Numbered from the stretch's first letter, positions 1 through 10,461 are shown. The stretch: DNA of 64,000 nucleotides from Melastoma dodecandrum (GCA_029817715.1 JARUPY010000474.1:9362001-9426000), one strand, 5' to 3'. Made by a program: numbers and translations. The notes: generated by a model not told the origin, from the letters alone.

Positions 1-6
1 GAACTA

Positions 7-483
7 ATGCCTGCGAGCGATTTGAGATCAGTTAGTCGAGATGCTGAAGAGCGCGCTAAGGAGATGCGATTGCTCCATGAGAAGACTCGAGCGCAGATCG
101 AGAAGGCCAATCAACGTTACGCAGAAAGAGCCAATCGCGGAAGAAGAGTGAAGATATTTCAGCCAGGAGACTTAGTTTGGATTCATTTGCGCAAGGAGCG
201 ATTCCCAGGCAAGAGGAAGAACAAGCTCATGCCGCGCGCTGAAGGACCATTCAAGATCATCGAGCGCATCAACGACAACGCCTACAAAATTGATCTTCCA
301 GGTGACTATGGCGTTTCTGCCACATTCAACGTTCGGGATCTCATGCCATTTGTGGAGGATGACGACGACGAGAGTTTGAGGACAAACTCTTTTCAACAAG
401 GGGAGGATGATACAAAGACGGACGACAACTTATCCCCGTCGACGCGCAGCAAGAGAGGAGTCACTTTACTCGCTAGAGAGTGA
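7..483 (+). pseudogene. Ty3/gypsy polyprotein, C-terminal end of integrase (partial)
   Basis: This is the tail of a Ty3/gypsy Pol polyprotein, cut by the left window edge. Residues ~50-110 hold the post-catalytic integrase segment: PGDLVWIHLRKERFP, a basic KNKLMPRAEGPF stretch and INDNAYKIDLPGDYG followed by FNVRDL. This SH3-like module is typical of plant Ty3/gypsy integrases. No chromodomain follows. The acidic tail (residues ~115-135) runs into the 3' LTR, whose polypurine tract (AACAAGGGGAGGA) lies inside the reading frame. Element B carries a similar tail on the other strand, so the two belong to related families. I call it pseudogene because only the end is visible; the element could be intact outside the window. 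Confidence 0.85.
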
Positions 484-1185
484 GCGACCAAGTCGACGCG
501 ACTCAAGGAGGTGCGACCAAGTCGACGCGATCAGCGACTGAGCAACGAAGAGTCGGCCAAACCAAGAGTCTCGAAGATGAAGAGAGCCTCGAGGAAGCTG
601 AATCATTTCGCATTCCTCATTTATGCTTTGCATTTACTTTGTTGCATTTCCAATAAGCCATTTATGGTTCGTCCATGAATCTGGCCTTGCATGCATCTAG
701 CCTAGGTTCATTTCGTGCATTTAAGTTCTTCTTCAGGTGTTCCCTATATAATGGGCACCTTGTACTCATTTGAAAACAAGCTTTTGAATCAAATTATAAA
801 CCCTTATCAGACTTAGTGTCTTTATCCGAAGTGAGTGGATTCTCCTTCAAACCTCGTTCTTCATTTGGTGGATTTCCAAGTGCGGATTGAGTAGAGTGTA
901 TCAACCGGTGGTGGTGTATCTGTATCCTCCGTGTTGTGCCTCGCCCTCGTCTTGTTCGTGGTGGTGTATCTGTATCCACGGTCAAACGAGTCTACCCGAG
1001 TCTTCTTTCACGGTGGTGCATCTGTATCCGTGAAGGTTGATCTCAAACCTTCCTTTTCTTCATTCAGCCGCATACCCCACACACTTTCCGTCCATACCGA
1101 CGTCACTCCATTCCGCACCCTTTTCAGTGACGTCCCCATTCGTTTTCGGTTTAGGAATCATCTATTCCTTGCCGTCCCCGTATCA
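408..1185 (+). repeat. 3' LTR of the left-edge Ty3/gypsy element
   Basis: The LTR starts TGATAC just after a purine tract (395-407) and ends GTATCA, a perfect 6-bp terminal inverted repeat. Its start and end match the termini of element B's LTRs (TGATGC...GCATCA), and a related solo LTR lies inverted at 24090-24858. The segment around 905-1030 holds three copies of a GGTGGTGTATCTGTATCC-like motif. The length, 778 bp, agrees with the relatives (756-769 bp). The left LTR is outside the window, so no target duplication can be checked; the right flank is CTTGG. Confidence 0.85.
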
Positions 1186-1329
1186 CTTGGAGTCTGCCCC
1201 AGCATACCACAGAGCTATTCTCGGTTCAATGGGCCATCGTATACCATGACCTTCGTGCACAAATGCTTTTTCTGGACAACTTCAAAGAACGAGATCTTCA
1301 CTTTTCACTGGAAATGATGCTAAAGACTG

Positions 1330-1990
1330 GTAAAAAACCCACAAGTATTTTTTTTTCTCTTGCTTACACTCTTGTTCATCCAATAATTCCCTATTTGTAA
1401 TTCTATGTCCGGCTTTTGATATTGATTCTGAGGCTTCTTCTCTTGAGCGTAGACCCCTTCCTGCTGGCCGCATGACTTGGTCCCGCCAAAAGGGGTTAGC
1501 GAAGTCTGCTAAGGGTAAGCAAATCAAAAAAGAGAAAGAGCCGAAGCCAACCAAGAAGAAGAAGAAGGTCTCGAAGAAGAGAGCTCCCCCGTCGTCAGAT
1601 GAAGTGCACTCCAATTCTGAGTACATAGAGTCCTTCTCAGTTGCTTTGAATAAACAAAGTAGGCTTATTCCTCCCACTGTCCCCCCCGGATTTCTGATAT
1701 CCCGACTTCATCAGCTCCTCCACCAGAGCTCTCCCCCAAAGACACTGGTGTCTCCATGGAAACGTCACCTCCAGAGGATCTACCCCTTAAATTCTTCTAA
1801 AGACTCTCTGAATAATTCCTAATAACTTTTAATCCCAGGAAGACAAGAGACAAGATTCAAAGTCAGATCCTTCTGAATTTTTGACTGAGGAAGCTAAGGA
1901 CCCCCGGCAAATTTTGAGATAAATCACGTGAGTATTTTCTTTCTTCTAAATTTCCTGTGTCTACTACTTGCTGATTGGCATTTTGTAGGG
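1330..1990 (+). other. Lys-rich exon-like segments next to a Tat-type LTR, possible relic of an antisense passenger gene
   Basis: An open stretch from ~1395 to 1822 encodes a Lys/Arg-rich segment (KKKKKVSKKRAPP near 1550) followed by Ser/Pro-rich sequence. Splice-like signals flank short open segments: AG at ~1834, GTGAGT at ~1928 and TTGTAG at ~1989. This resembles the basic and Ser/Pro linker exons of the antisense gene of element C (50666-53853). There is no clear residue-level match, and no PMD or coiled-coil part is present. It could be unrelated intergenic sequence. Confidence 0.3.
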
Positions 1991-1992
1991 AC

Positions 1993-2012
1993 CAAACCTT
2001 CTGTGGTCGCCA
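1993..2012 (-). other. Primer-binding-site-like sequence of a Tat-type element (minus strand)
   Basis: Read on the minus strand, the LTR end is followed by GTTTTTGGCGACCACAG, the same arrangement as just inside the 5' LTR of element C (43116-43138). This is the expected tRNA primer site of Tat-lineage retrotransposons. The tRNA species is not determined here. Confidence 0.7.
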
Positions 2013-2018
2013 AAAACG

Positions 2019-3065
2019 TGTTCGCGTCGGAAACGGATCACGTTGGAAATATTTGGCACGAACGCTCACAGGGATTCGGATGTGAACGCCAGCAATAAAA
2101 ACAGATGAATTGTATTAACAAACAATGTCGAACAATGTCTTACAAACCGATGAAAAAAATTACAGCCATGAAAAACAAAAAGAGTGATGATGCGGATGGT
2201 GGTGATGCCGTAGACTTGCTGCTTGCGCCTGGAGCCTACGGATTGTGGCGGTGGAATCTGGTCTTGGGTAATGTGTTGGACGGGGATGGACGAAGGTGAA
2301 GGTGGATTTGGAAACCAAGGGGCCATAGGAGCAACACCCTGGTGAAGGAATGAAGGCGGAATTAGGTACTAAGGGCCCTACGAGCAACACCCTAGTGATG
2401 GAGTGAAGGCGGAATTAGGTACCAAGGGCCCTACGAGCAACACCCTGGTGATGGAGTGAAGGCGGAATTGGGTATCATGGGCCCTACGAGAAACATCCTG
2501 GAGGTAGAAAGGAGACCAAGGGCCCTACAAGCTCACCCTGGTTGGGAACTGGATGTCGGAGGACTGAAAACCGAGAGCTGTAACAATCAATACACTTTTC
2601 GGTCTTAGATGATTGTGTGTTCTTGTTTTAGAGAATCTTACTTCCTTTTATATTAAATTTGATATCTGGAGACATGGATCACCTTTCCCTGATTTTTTTC
2701 CACCTGAAGAACATCTCAAATCATAGGAACGTGGTCTCCCTAACCGATTTCCTAAAATATCGGAATCAAGTTCTTTTATGCTCTTCGTAGACTTTGACGC
2801 TGATGGTTTCGCCTTCGTAGACTTAGTTCTTTCCCTGGCGGCTCGCATAACGATGGGCTTGCAAATACTCTTATATACCCCAAAACTTATGGGCTTTCCG
2901 TAAAATGGGTTCAAAATTTCTGTCATTATCTTGGTAGACTTGCTGTGGGTCAGGGAAATTACTTTGTGTGTTTCTCAAAAAAATGGGCCTGGATTTATGA
3001 GCTTATCATAATTAGGCTCAATAATTATGCACTAAGCTCTGAGCTAATTACCTGGTCATTGCACA
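2019..3065 (-). repeat. Tat-lineage LTR, minus strand, with purine tract and primer site on opposite sides
   Basis: The left boundary (TGTTCGCG, followed by a segment matching the reverse complement of 43077-43115) corresponds to the 3' end of element C's LTR. The right boundary is placed where a G-rich purine tract (minus strand, GTTGGGGGAGA, 3066-3078) meets TGTGCAATGACCAGG, similar to the start of element C's LTR. It contains a ~60-bp tandem repeat (2310-2545) and a minus-strand TATA-like TATAAAAG at ~2650. Sequence decay makes the right boundary less certain than the left. Confidence 0.6.
2310..2545. repeat. ~60-bp tandem repeat inside the Tat-type LTR, about four units
   Basis: Units share GGGCCCTACGAGCAACACC plus a GTGATGGAGTGAAGGCGGAAT segment and repeat at about 60-bp steps, with decay toward the right. 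The conserved core CCCTACGAGC is also the core, in reverse complement, of the ~59-bp repeats in element C's LTRs (42757-42910 and 54450-54605). Confidence 0.85.
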
Positions 3066-4549
3066 TCTCCCCCAACGGGATCAGGGCAAATAATTTTCGT
3101 TAAATTCTTAGGTGACTAAGCATACCAATCCACAAATATTGAAGTTATGGAAGCTTCCGAGGACAAACCAGCTTACCATCTGCTGGATCACCTAGAAAAA
3201 TCCACCATCTTCAAAGATTTCAAGTAATGAATGTCGTGACGAAAGTAACTTCCAACATCCAGAGTACACTGAATCCAAAACCAACTCACCCTCGGACATC
3301 TCGAGGTCACACCCGACATTCGAAGAAAAAATCAACAAAAAATCAAAAATCAAAACTTCGTCAGGAATCCGAGTAAAACCCTAGAAGAATACTCACACAG
3401 AAACCACAGCTTCACCGAGAATTTGGAGACAGCACCTGGAAAGATCAATCCCTGCCCAAGCTACACCACCACAGGAAAGCGCCAACCAAGGGCGCGTTAA
3501 CGGACCGTGGGGTGTGGGAGAGGTGGGCTGGGCGAGGGACGACGAAGGGGTCCTGGCAGTGGTCAAGAGGGCGACGGCGAAAGAACAGCGGGCGGGTGAC
3601 AACGGAGGAGCAGCAGACGGGCAGCGACAGGGGACAAGAAGGGATGACCACAGAGAAGTAGAAGTGAACGTGGGACTGGGAGGAAATGAACTATACGTAA
3701 AAATGAAATAAAACTTTTTAAAACCTTAAAATTAAGTAACTTAATTAATCAGAAATACGGGTGATTCGAAATATTTTTTACAAAATCCGAGTCCGAGCCT
3801 AAATTCGAACTTTAAAGTTCGGATAAATCTGATCTCGAGTCCGACGTCAAAATTATTCGAATTCAAATCCAAAAAAACTAATCGAATTTTGTATTCGGAT
3901 TTTTTATTTCAAATATTTTGCTCAATCCCTAGACACTTCCATATTGTGGCAGTATAACGACAGATGCAAGTTCATCTCAAAACCCTTTCAACTTAGAAAA
4001 ATAGACATAATTAGTTATACTTCCCTGTTAAAAGGTGTATAAAGCTCGAAAAATCTGGAAAATTCTTGGTGTCAGAATTTTACAAAAACCGCTCTCACTT
4101 GAGATTTCTTCGATAGATGTTGGTGCCAGCCACTACAACACAACCAGGACTAAAATTAATTAGTTATAGCGGTGAGATACTCCGAATTGACTCGACTTAT
4201 ATTCAGCATGTTGAGTTGAGCCACCTGAAAATATTTTAGTCAAATTCAAGAACATCAATACTAGTAAAGTTCACTAGTTTAATCGGGTTAAACTTTACCG
4301 AACTTATCGATTATAGTTACATCAAATTCTGTAATATGATAATAGTTTTTCGTTTTTATAGTTATAAAGAGTGGATTTCGAAAGGTTCTTTATTGTATAG
4401 AATTCATTGAAACTAAAATAAGATTTTAATATGTATTTAATATAAAATTAAATTTAGAAATTCCAATTCGTTTTCCACCTTTCAAATTGTGGAATTTCGT
4501 AATTGGACACTCTCCAGACACCTTCAAAATATGAATTACTTTTGACAAA
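3066..4549. other. No recognisable gene
   Basis: 3066-3720 contains a GC-rich patch (3470-3640) with short open frames but no recognisable motif. 3720-4549 is AT-rich and full of stops on both strands. I see no tRNA, conserved domain or clear repeat here. Confidence 0.5.
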
Positions 4550-5350
4550 ATAAAGACTTATGGGACGTACTTTTCGTCGAATTTCCTTTTCGTCTAAATT
4601 TTTTGGGCCTAATTTTAACACTGTAAGTCATTAGACTAATGGACTGCTTACATGGCCTATTTAAATTTAGTTTTATCATACGCAAAATATTACGTGGCTC
4701 TACAATAAGCTTTCATTATCGAGTCATGATCCGGACTTTTGGACGACTTTCTTTTCTCGACAAACTTTTGAAAACTTTATGCTGTGGTATTAGATGGATA
4801 TTTCAAATCTTTTAAATCCTCAATTTGACATTCTAAGTCATTCGAGTAACTGCTACTATTATCCAATGTAGACTTATTAAATTTTATTTTTATCCTACTT
4901 GCCTTTTTCAAATTACTTATAACTTATCCGATCAATTTTAGTTTGTTAATTTCCCCATCAAGCAACAAAGATCGATGTATGGATAAACAAAAAAGGTGAG
5001 CATAAAGACCGTAAAATAGATCGGGATATGAGGATAAACGAAAAGCTTCAAATACAAAGACCCGGGAAAGTTCTATTCTTCGATTTTACATCCCATGTTT
5101 GATGAATTGGCAAATCGGAGGATAAGAGATGGGTAAAAATAAGGAATTTTAAAAAAAAATCACGTAGGATAAAATTGAAGAATTTAAAAGATTCACGTGG
5201 AACAAAAATAAAATTTAAATAGGCCACGTTTGATAATATTAGTGGCATGTTATTTGAATGACTTACAATTTAAAATTATATCATAAAAGATTTAAAATAT
5301 CGACGTAATGCCACAAAAAGAATTGTTTAAAAGGTTAGGCTAGGCTTGAG
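4550..5350. repeat. AT-rich fold-back element with direct and inverted copies
   Basis: A segment around 4620-4700 (GTAAGTCATT then GGCCTATTTAAATTT) recurs inverted at ~5205-5270 as AAATTTAAATAGGCC then AATGACTTAC. A second direct, more diverged copy lies at ~4780-4915 (ATTTCAAATCTTTTAAAT, CTAAGTCATTCGAGTAA, TAAATTTTATTTTTATCC), matching the inverted copy at ~5160-5345. No coding capacity is seen. This is probably a MITE or fold-back transposon remnant; the ends are approximate. Confidence 0.6.
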
Positions 5351-5399
5351 ACAACTCCAACAAGTATTGATATGCACATTGATCTTCTCCCTAAGCTAT

Positions 5400-6500
5400 T
5401 GAAATTTCCCCACCTTAAATGACTTAATGAAAATATTTGCTAACTAATCTTTTCTAGTATTACATACCTGTTTTATTTGTCACATTCGTTGCACTTCTCT
5501 AAGATAATAGAATTTCACTTTAAAATGCTTTCTCTTACCATGGAAACTAGATCTTTTGAGATTGCTAGTACGGCTTGATTTTGCATAGAAACTCTTGGCT
5601 CTTTATTCATTATGTAACTAAGATCATCCATAAGCATGCTAACCAAGTAGCTTCATGATTCACAACACATGTTGTAAAAACAAACTTAGCTTATGTTGTA
5701 ATATTGAGAAAACTAATACTCATAAGTACTTTACGTGTCATCTACAAAATTAATCCAATTACTATCAGAAAATCCATAGAGCCAACATTTTGACACATTA
5801 TGTACTTGAGTCAATAAGAGCTCATCCCTTTTGAAGTATCTAAGCACCTCTATTATAGTTGCCGTGTCGACTTCACTAGCAAACTGTAGAAACTTTCAAA
5901 GAACACTTACAAGAAACAATATGTCAGGTCGTGTTATTGTTAAGTACAACAACCAACTCAGCTTTTATATAATGCATTGTCTACACGTGCATAAGCATCA
6001 CTTCCACTCAGTTTATCTTTTTTATTCATAGGAGTCACAACACTCTTTCACTCCTTCATTCGAAATTTTTTCAAAGTTTATTTGACATACTTCTTCTTAC
6101 GAATGAAGACCTGGACTGGAATTTGATTCACCTTCATGCCAAGAAAAGATGTCTTTTCTCCCAAATGTCATCTCAAGCATGTGCATCATATTTAGCTTCA
6201 ATTTTTATGAATTTTTCATCAATTCCTATAACATAAGATCATTTACATAGGGAAAATAATAATCACATTTAAATCAACCTTTTAGACATATCGAGTATGC
6301 TCACTTCGGCTTTTATTAATGTGTAAATCTATGAAGTAAGCGTCAATATTGTTATACCAAGCGTTAGGAGCTTGCTTCAAATCACAGGGCTTTTATCTTC
6401 ATAATATAAGCTTGATAATTCTCTCCATCAAATAAATGTGACATTATAGAAGAAAAATTGCTTGCACGCACCTTCATATCCTTTTATTGGACAAAAAACA
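5400..6500 (-). pseudogene. Ty1/copia pol remnant (RT to RNase H), heavily decayed
   Basis: Translating the minus strand gives, in several frames, pieces in the right order for copia Pol. A KAL..LKQAPNAWYNNID motif of the RT C-terminal part lies near 6390-6340. A VFIRKKKYVK segment near 6110-6080 is followed by a TPMNKK-like segment (~6030), then VLRYFKR near 5850 and FSDSNWINFVDD near 5780-5750, the start of the RNase H domain. Many stops and frameshifts interrupt it. Upstream, near 6450, LFDGENYQA resembles the start of a copia Gag, suggesting that Gag start and RT were joined by deletion. No LTRs were found. Confidence 0.75.
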
Positions 6501-6742
6501 AGTTTCAAGGCACTTCATAATATTTTCATAGACCCGGAAAGATCATAAAACTCCCTGATAGCACTTTCTCGAGCACGAATATGGAATGTGCAACAATAAT
6601 AGAAACTATAACATAAGTCGCATGTGTAACAATAAAACGTACCATAAAAGCATATTTAGGTTCTACGGATTAAAGTAATCCATAGATCTCGTATAAAAAA
6701 CCCCACCCTCGGACAAAGATCCGATGTGGGATTAAGGGGAGG

Positions 6743-7079
6743 TGTTGGGAAATAGTCCCACACCGGATACACAGAGACCTGGGCCAATGCATATATATAT
6801 GGTTGGGACTCTTCACCTAATTGCTAGCTTTTAGGTGAAGGGAATCCGACACATAATTTTCACATGGTATCAGAGCCAGATTTGTCCCGTCGGACAAAGA
6901 TTCCGAACGAGGATGCCCCACATCCGGACAAAGATCCGATGTGGTATTAATGGGAGGTGTTGGGAAATAATCCCACATTGCCTAGAAAAGGCCTGGGCCA
7001 ATGGCTTATTTATGGTTGGAACACTTCCCCTAATTGTTAGCTTTTAGGTGAAGGGGAATCCCGACACACAATTTCCACA
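6743..7079 (+). mobile_element. TRIM (terminal-repeat retrotransposon in miniature)
   Basis: Two 122-bp direct repeats, TGTTGGGAAAT...CACA (6743-6864 and 6958-7079), flank 93 bp of non-coding internal sequence. Directly after the first repeat is TGGTATCAGAGCCA (6865-6878), the classic initiator-Met tRNA primer site. Directly before the second is a purine tract (ATTAATGGGAGG). No protein is encoded, as expected for TRIMs, which depend on other elements' proteins. The sequence upstream of the first repeat (6709-6742) is a copy of the internal region's end, so a third repeat was probably present once. Confidence 0.92.
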
Positions 7080-7231
7080 ATTGCACTTTCTCATATTGAA
7101 TTAATGAACGAACTATAAAAGTCACAACAACGTAACCGCCCACTATGCTATAATGTTTCTTACTTCCTAAGAATTAACTAATAATGAATTAAACTAATAA
7201 TGAATCAACTGTAAAAAATTATGGTAGAAGG

Positions 7232-7528
7232 TAACATGCATGTCCTCGTTATAAAGACGTAGATGGTGGTTGTGGATTCTTCGTATGGATTAACCTTGTT
7301 ACTGGTGGTGTTGATTCGAAGAAAGTTGAGAGTGAGAAGATGGTGAATCCTACTATTGAGGCCAAATTAAGGAAGAGTGATGTGAAATTGATCAAGGCTA
7401 AAGCAAAGATCGGGATGAGGAAGACTTATATTAATAGATATCCGATTATTTGGAGTTTTTTGTTTATCATCGTTTTTATTCTAGCTTATGTTATTGCTGC
7501 AAAAAGTAGATGTATCTGTAATATTTAG
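7232..7528 (+). pseudogene. C-terminal half of a GRF-type zinc-finger protein with a membrane-anchor tail
   Basis: From about 7233 the frame reads HACPRYKDVDGGCGFFVWI, the second half of a GRF-type zinc finger (Cys-Pro-x5-6-Gly-Cys-Gly-Phe-Phe-x-Trp). A Lys-rich linker and one hydrophobic segment (YPIIWSFLFIIVFILAYVI) end at a stop at 7526-7528. Plant GRF/transmembrane proteins have this layout. The first CxCG half of the finger is not visible upstream, so this is a last exon or a truncated copy. Such fragments are often found beside transposons, as here. Function is unknown. Confidence 0.6.
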
Positions 7529-7979
7529 TTGTACAAACATGATATTGCTCTTTATGATATCAATTTATGATGTTATTTTAACAAGCAACATGTTACAAGA
7601 CAGTTTCCGATACAAGTAAATAATAGGGTAACAAGTAGTTTGAGATACACTCCAAACAACCACGACATCCAATTAAAAGAAAATCAATTCCAATTACAAG
7701 CAATCCCGAATACAATCCCAATTACAAGCAATCACAATTACAATCCCATCATACAATCTCAGTTAAAATCTAAGCATACATGTTATAATCCCAACACACA
7801 ATCTCGGTTTCAACGTCCCAATTACATGCACACAACATATTTGAATATCCCAAGCAGCATGAAAACGATTGCCAGCATTCTAAGGTTGATTCATATGTGG
7901 GGCCATGAAGGTAGAACTAGCAAAAAAGGACTCTTGCGTGCCTAATGTTTCCACATTGTAACTACTTTGAGGCTGGTCG

Positions 7980-8720
7980 TGTCATCCTTCATCTACAGTT
8001 TGAAACCACAGTCTAGTCCAACTACCTTCTAAATTTGAATAGTTGACGCCTTCTAGTATCTCTTTACTTAGCCTCCCTCTTCCTATGCTTTTGTCATTGC
8101 CATCGACTCTGCCACTCTTTATGCCCCAGCCTCTGCCCTTCCCCCCGTCCTCTGCCCCTTCCCTTAACGGCCTTGTTGTGCGACCAACAACAGGATCTAC
8201 ATGCCACAATGAAACCAATGTCAATACTTACAAACAATCAAAGCTGGTTGAAATGACATATAGTTAGAAATCTTAGATCGGTGATGTCATGATGAACAAT
8301 CAAAACATTTTCATGTTCAATAGAAAAAGTGAGTGCATATGAAGAAGTAGGTGCAACTTTATAGCTTCTTTTTGTTATGTCCATACTTTTTTCATTTGAT
8401 GCACTTCATCTGTAACCCTTTCCTTAGCAACCTGTTAAGAATTTTTGGCTCGTCATATGTTACCGTTCACCTATTTTTCTTCGGCCTTCCTGGTAATGTC
8501 TTAAAGGGCGGAGGCATGAAGGGTCCCCCTTCAATATCAGGCCACTTATTCTCTCCTTCTAATAAAGTTAATGAAAACTTGTAGGCCTTAAGGTAAGTGT
8601 CTTTCTTGTAAAAGTCACTTATATAGGCCTCAATGTCATGTTTATGAAATGTATACATGCTACTCCATGACAATACGGAATCCCAATCAAGTCCCATTCC
8701 CCACTTGTACAAGTGCTCCT
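7980..8720 (-). pseudogene. Mutator-like (MULE) transposase C-terminal remnant
   Basis: On the minus strand, 8712-8467 encodes ISDFYKKDTYLKAY then NKWPD, then PPPFKTLPGRPKKNR. This is the hallmark C-terminal region of MuDR/MULE transposases (a YxxxY segment, a WP motif, then GRPKKxR before a zinc knuckle). Further on, at ~8200-8150, a His-Asn-Lys motif in a different frame (SHNKAVKGRG) may be what is left of the knuckle, followed by Gly/Arg-rich sequence. The frames are broken, and no catalytic DDE part was found upstream. Confidence 0.65.
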
Positions 8721-9369
8721 ATTCAAGTTCATCACGAATTTGTCATTTCTAGAAATAACCTCAAACAACTTCCCTATGCATTATTTTGGAACCCATTTCC
8801 CAGCATTCACCTATACTTTTCAATCTTAGCTCTAATGTCTGGACCTATATTGTCATCTCTCCCACCAAACAACTTTTTCTTTTAGCACATCATTCACATC
8901 AAAGCTGACCTAATGTCATCTTACATTTCTACAAAAATAGCATATTTTAAATCTAATGGAGCAACAATACCAAGTCAGACGACCTTCTAATAAGTCAATG
9001 TTGAGAATGTATACACAAAGAAAGACAAAAACTTGTCTCTACGCTGAGATCGTCAAACAGGCGTTGGTCATATTCCTCCCATGTTGTTTGGTGGGACATA
9101 GACGGGTGTTGAAGACAATAGGGAGGCAAATAGTGGGCTCAATCGAAGGTAATGAAGACGACGAGAGGGCATAATACTCGATTGAAGGTGGTCAAACGAT
9201 GATGAATGAAAAAATATGGGGATGAGATGGGGGTTAGGGTTTTCTTTTGATATTGGGGTTCTCGGACGATTTGAGGGTGAGGGTGAAGGCTTTTTTTTAG
9301 AATTGGGAGGTTTTTTAGACGATTTGGGGTGTGGTGTGGCTAGGGATTTCATTGCGAAACTGAAAGTTA

Positions 9370-9480
9370 ACGATGATATTAACGTCGTCGTACGTTAACG
9401 GATGATATATTTAATGAAAGTATACATATGACCCCGAAGAGTTTGAAAAAAAAGAATAAATCGAAAAAAGTTGACTAAAT
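9370..9480. repeat. Copy of the terminal inverted repeat seen at 14937-15240 and 18530-18795
   Basis: CGTTAACGGATGATATATTTAATG followed by AAGAATAAATCGAAAAAAG resembles the inner-to-outer order of the repeat at 18650-18770 (GAGGATATTTTTAATG, AGAATAAATCGGAAAAAAG). It lies downstream of the MULE remnant and may be that element's terminal repeat. A partner on the left side was not found. Confidence 0.45.
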
Positions 9481-9864
9481 ATATTTGACAATTAGGCATC
9501 CTTTTCTATTAAACAATTATTTCATTTAACTCATTTTTTTAATTTTTTATTTGAAATTTTATTTCTGAAATATAAACAAACGACACATAAAATTATATTT
9601 CTACTCTAAGATGCCAAATCTTAGGTTCCTTGAAATTCTAATCGAACTTTTCACTTACCAAATTCCAGGACGATTTCTATCGTTTCTAAATATAAATCAA
9701 GGAGTTGGAGTTGAATTTTAATAAACCCACGGAATTCAATTTTGGATGGTATGGTACTCCGGGCACGGCCCTAGACACAACGACGGTCTCCGTCTCTAAG
9801 GTCCCCTTGGCTTCGAGGGATTTGTGTTCTTTTCTTTGGCTTCTCTCAGAACCCTAAAATTGAG
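9481..9864. promoter_or_regulatory. Upstream region of the 198-aa gene
   Basis: AT-rich DNA to ~9740 becomes pyrimidine-rich GC-balanced sequence (9775-9860, with CTCCGTCTCT and TTCTTTTCTTTGG), as in plant 5' leaders. No clear TATA box at the expected spacing was identified, so a transcription start cannot be placed. Confidence 0.35.
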
Positions 9865-10461
9865 ATGGCCGCCTTCCTGTGCCGTCAACTTGCTCCGTCC
9901 CTCTCTCGACTCCCGAACCATCCACTCTTCCGTCCTTCCCTGATCAACCCCCTGCCGCGGCCCCTGAAGCACCCGTACAGCTCCGCGTCGCCACCTGATC
10001 AGAACGCTGACTTCGCCAACTTCAAGCACCAGGAGATTGAGGGACCCACCGTCGAGCGCGACCTCTCCTCCTTGGCCAACGAGACCCGCAAGGTCCTCGA
10101 CACCATGATGAGGACCGGCGACAGCCTGAGCAAGGCTCTGGCCTCCCTTGCCCTCCTTCAGCTGTCCGTTGGAGCCTGGGTGTCGTACTCCTCCCCAGTG
10201 GGCACTGGCCAGATGCCGCTGGTGGTGACTTGCGCGGCCTCCAGCTTCCCGTTGGCCCTGGCGTTCCTGCTGCGGAGGTCCCTGAAGCCCATGCTCTTCT
10301 TCAGGAAGATGGAGGAGCAGGGAAGGCTGCAGATCCTCACCCTCGCCCTCCAGGTTTCCAAGTGCTTTGACCTCTTCTTCGCCAGGGTCCGTGGGGTTTC
10401 CTACGCCTGCGCTGCCGGCTTGTCAGCTGCCTTCTTCTTCACTTTGCTCTCTAGGCTTTAA
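9865..10461 (+). CDS. Small predicted mitochondrial membrane protein, function unknown (198 aa)
   Basis: A complete single-exon frame starts at ATG in a favourable context (GAGATGGCC). It is GC-rich in AT-rich surroundings, as expected of a host gene. Residues 1-45 carry many Arg/Ser/Pro and no acidic residue, which looks like a mitochondrial (or plastid) targeting presequence. Residues 46-90 are hydrophilic with a possible amphipathic helix (VERDLSSLANETRKVLDTMM). Three hydrophobic segments follow at ~90-108, 117-136 and 177-196, so it probably spans the membrane two or three times. The protein ends within the last segment (FFFTLLSRL). I do not recognise the family and assign no reaction. 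No frameshift or stop is present, and codon use argues for a living gene. Confidence 0.85.
   Translation: MAAFLCRQLAPSLSRLPNHPLFRPSLINPLPRPLKHPYSSASPPDQNADFANFKHQEIEGPTVERDLSSLANETRKVLDTMMRTGDSLSKALASLALLQLSVGAWVSYSSPVGTGQMPLVVTCAASSFPLALAFLLRRSLKPMLFFRKMEEQGRLQILTLALQVSKCFDLFFARVRGVSYACAAGLSAAFFFTLLSRL

Noticed and set aside
931..1317. 128-codon open frame inside and after the LTR
   Set aside because: Overlaps the repeated motifs of the 3' LTR and crosses its end; the translation has no domain, so it is chance openness.
6861..6885. TGGTATCAGAGCCA as part of a tRNA gene
   Set aside because: It is complementary to a tRNA 3' end and sits right after a terminal repeat, so it is a primer-binding site; no cloverleaf is seen.
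9068..9352. 94-codon minus-strand frame near the MULE remnant
   Set aside because: Pro/Ser-rich low-complexity translation without a transposase motif; could be a first exon but unsupported.
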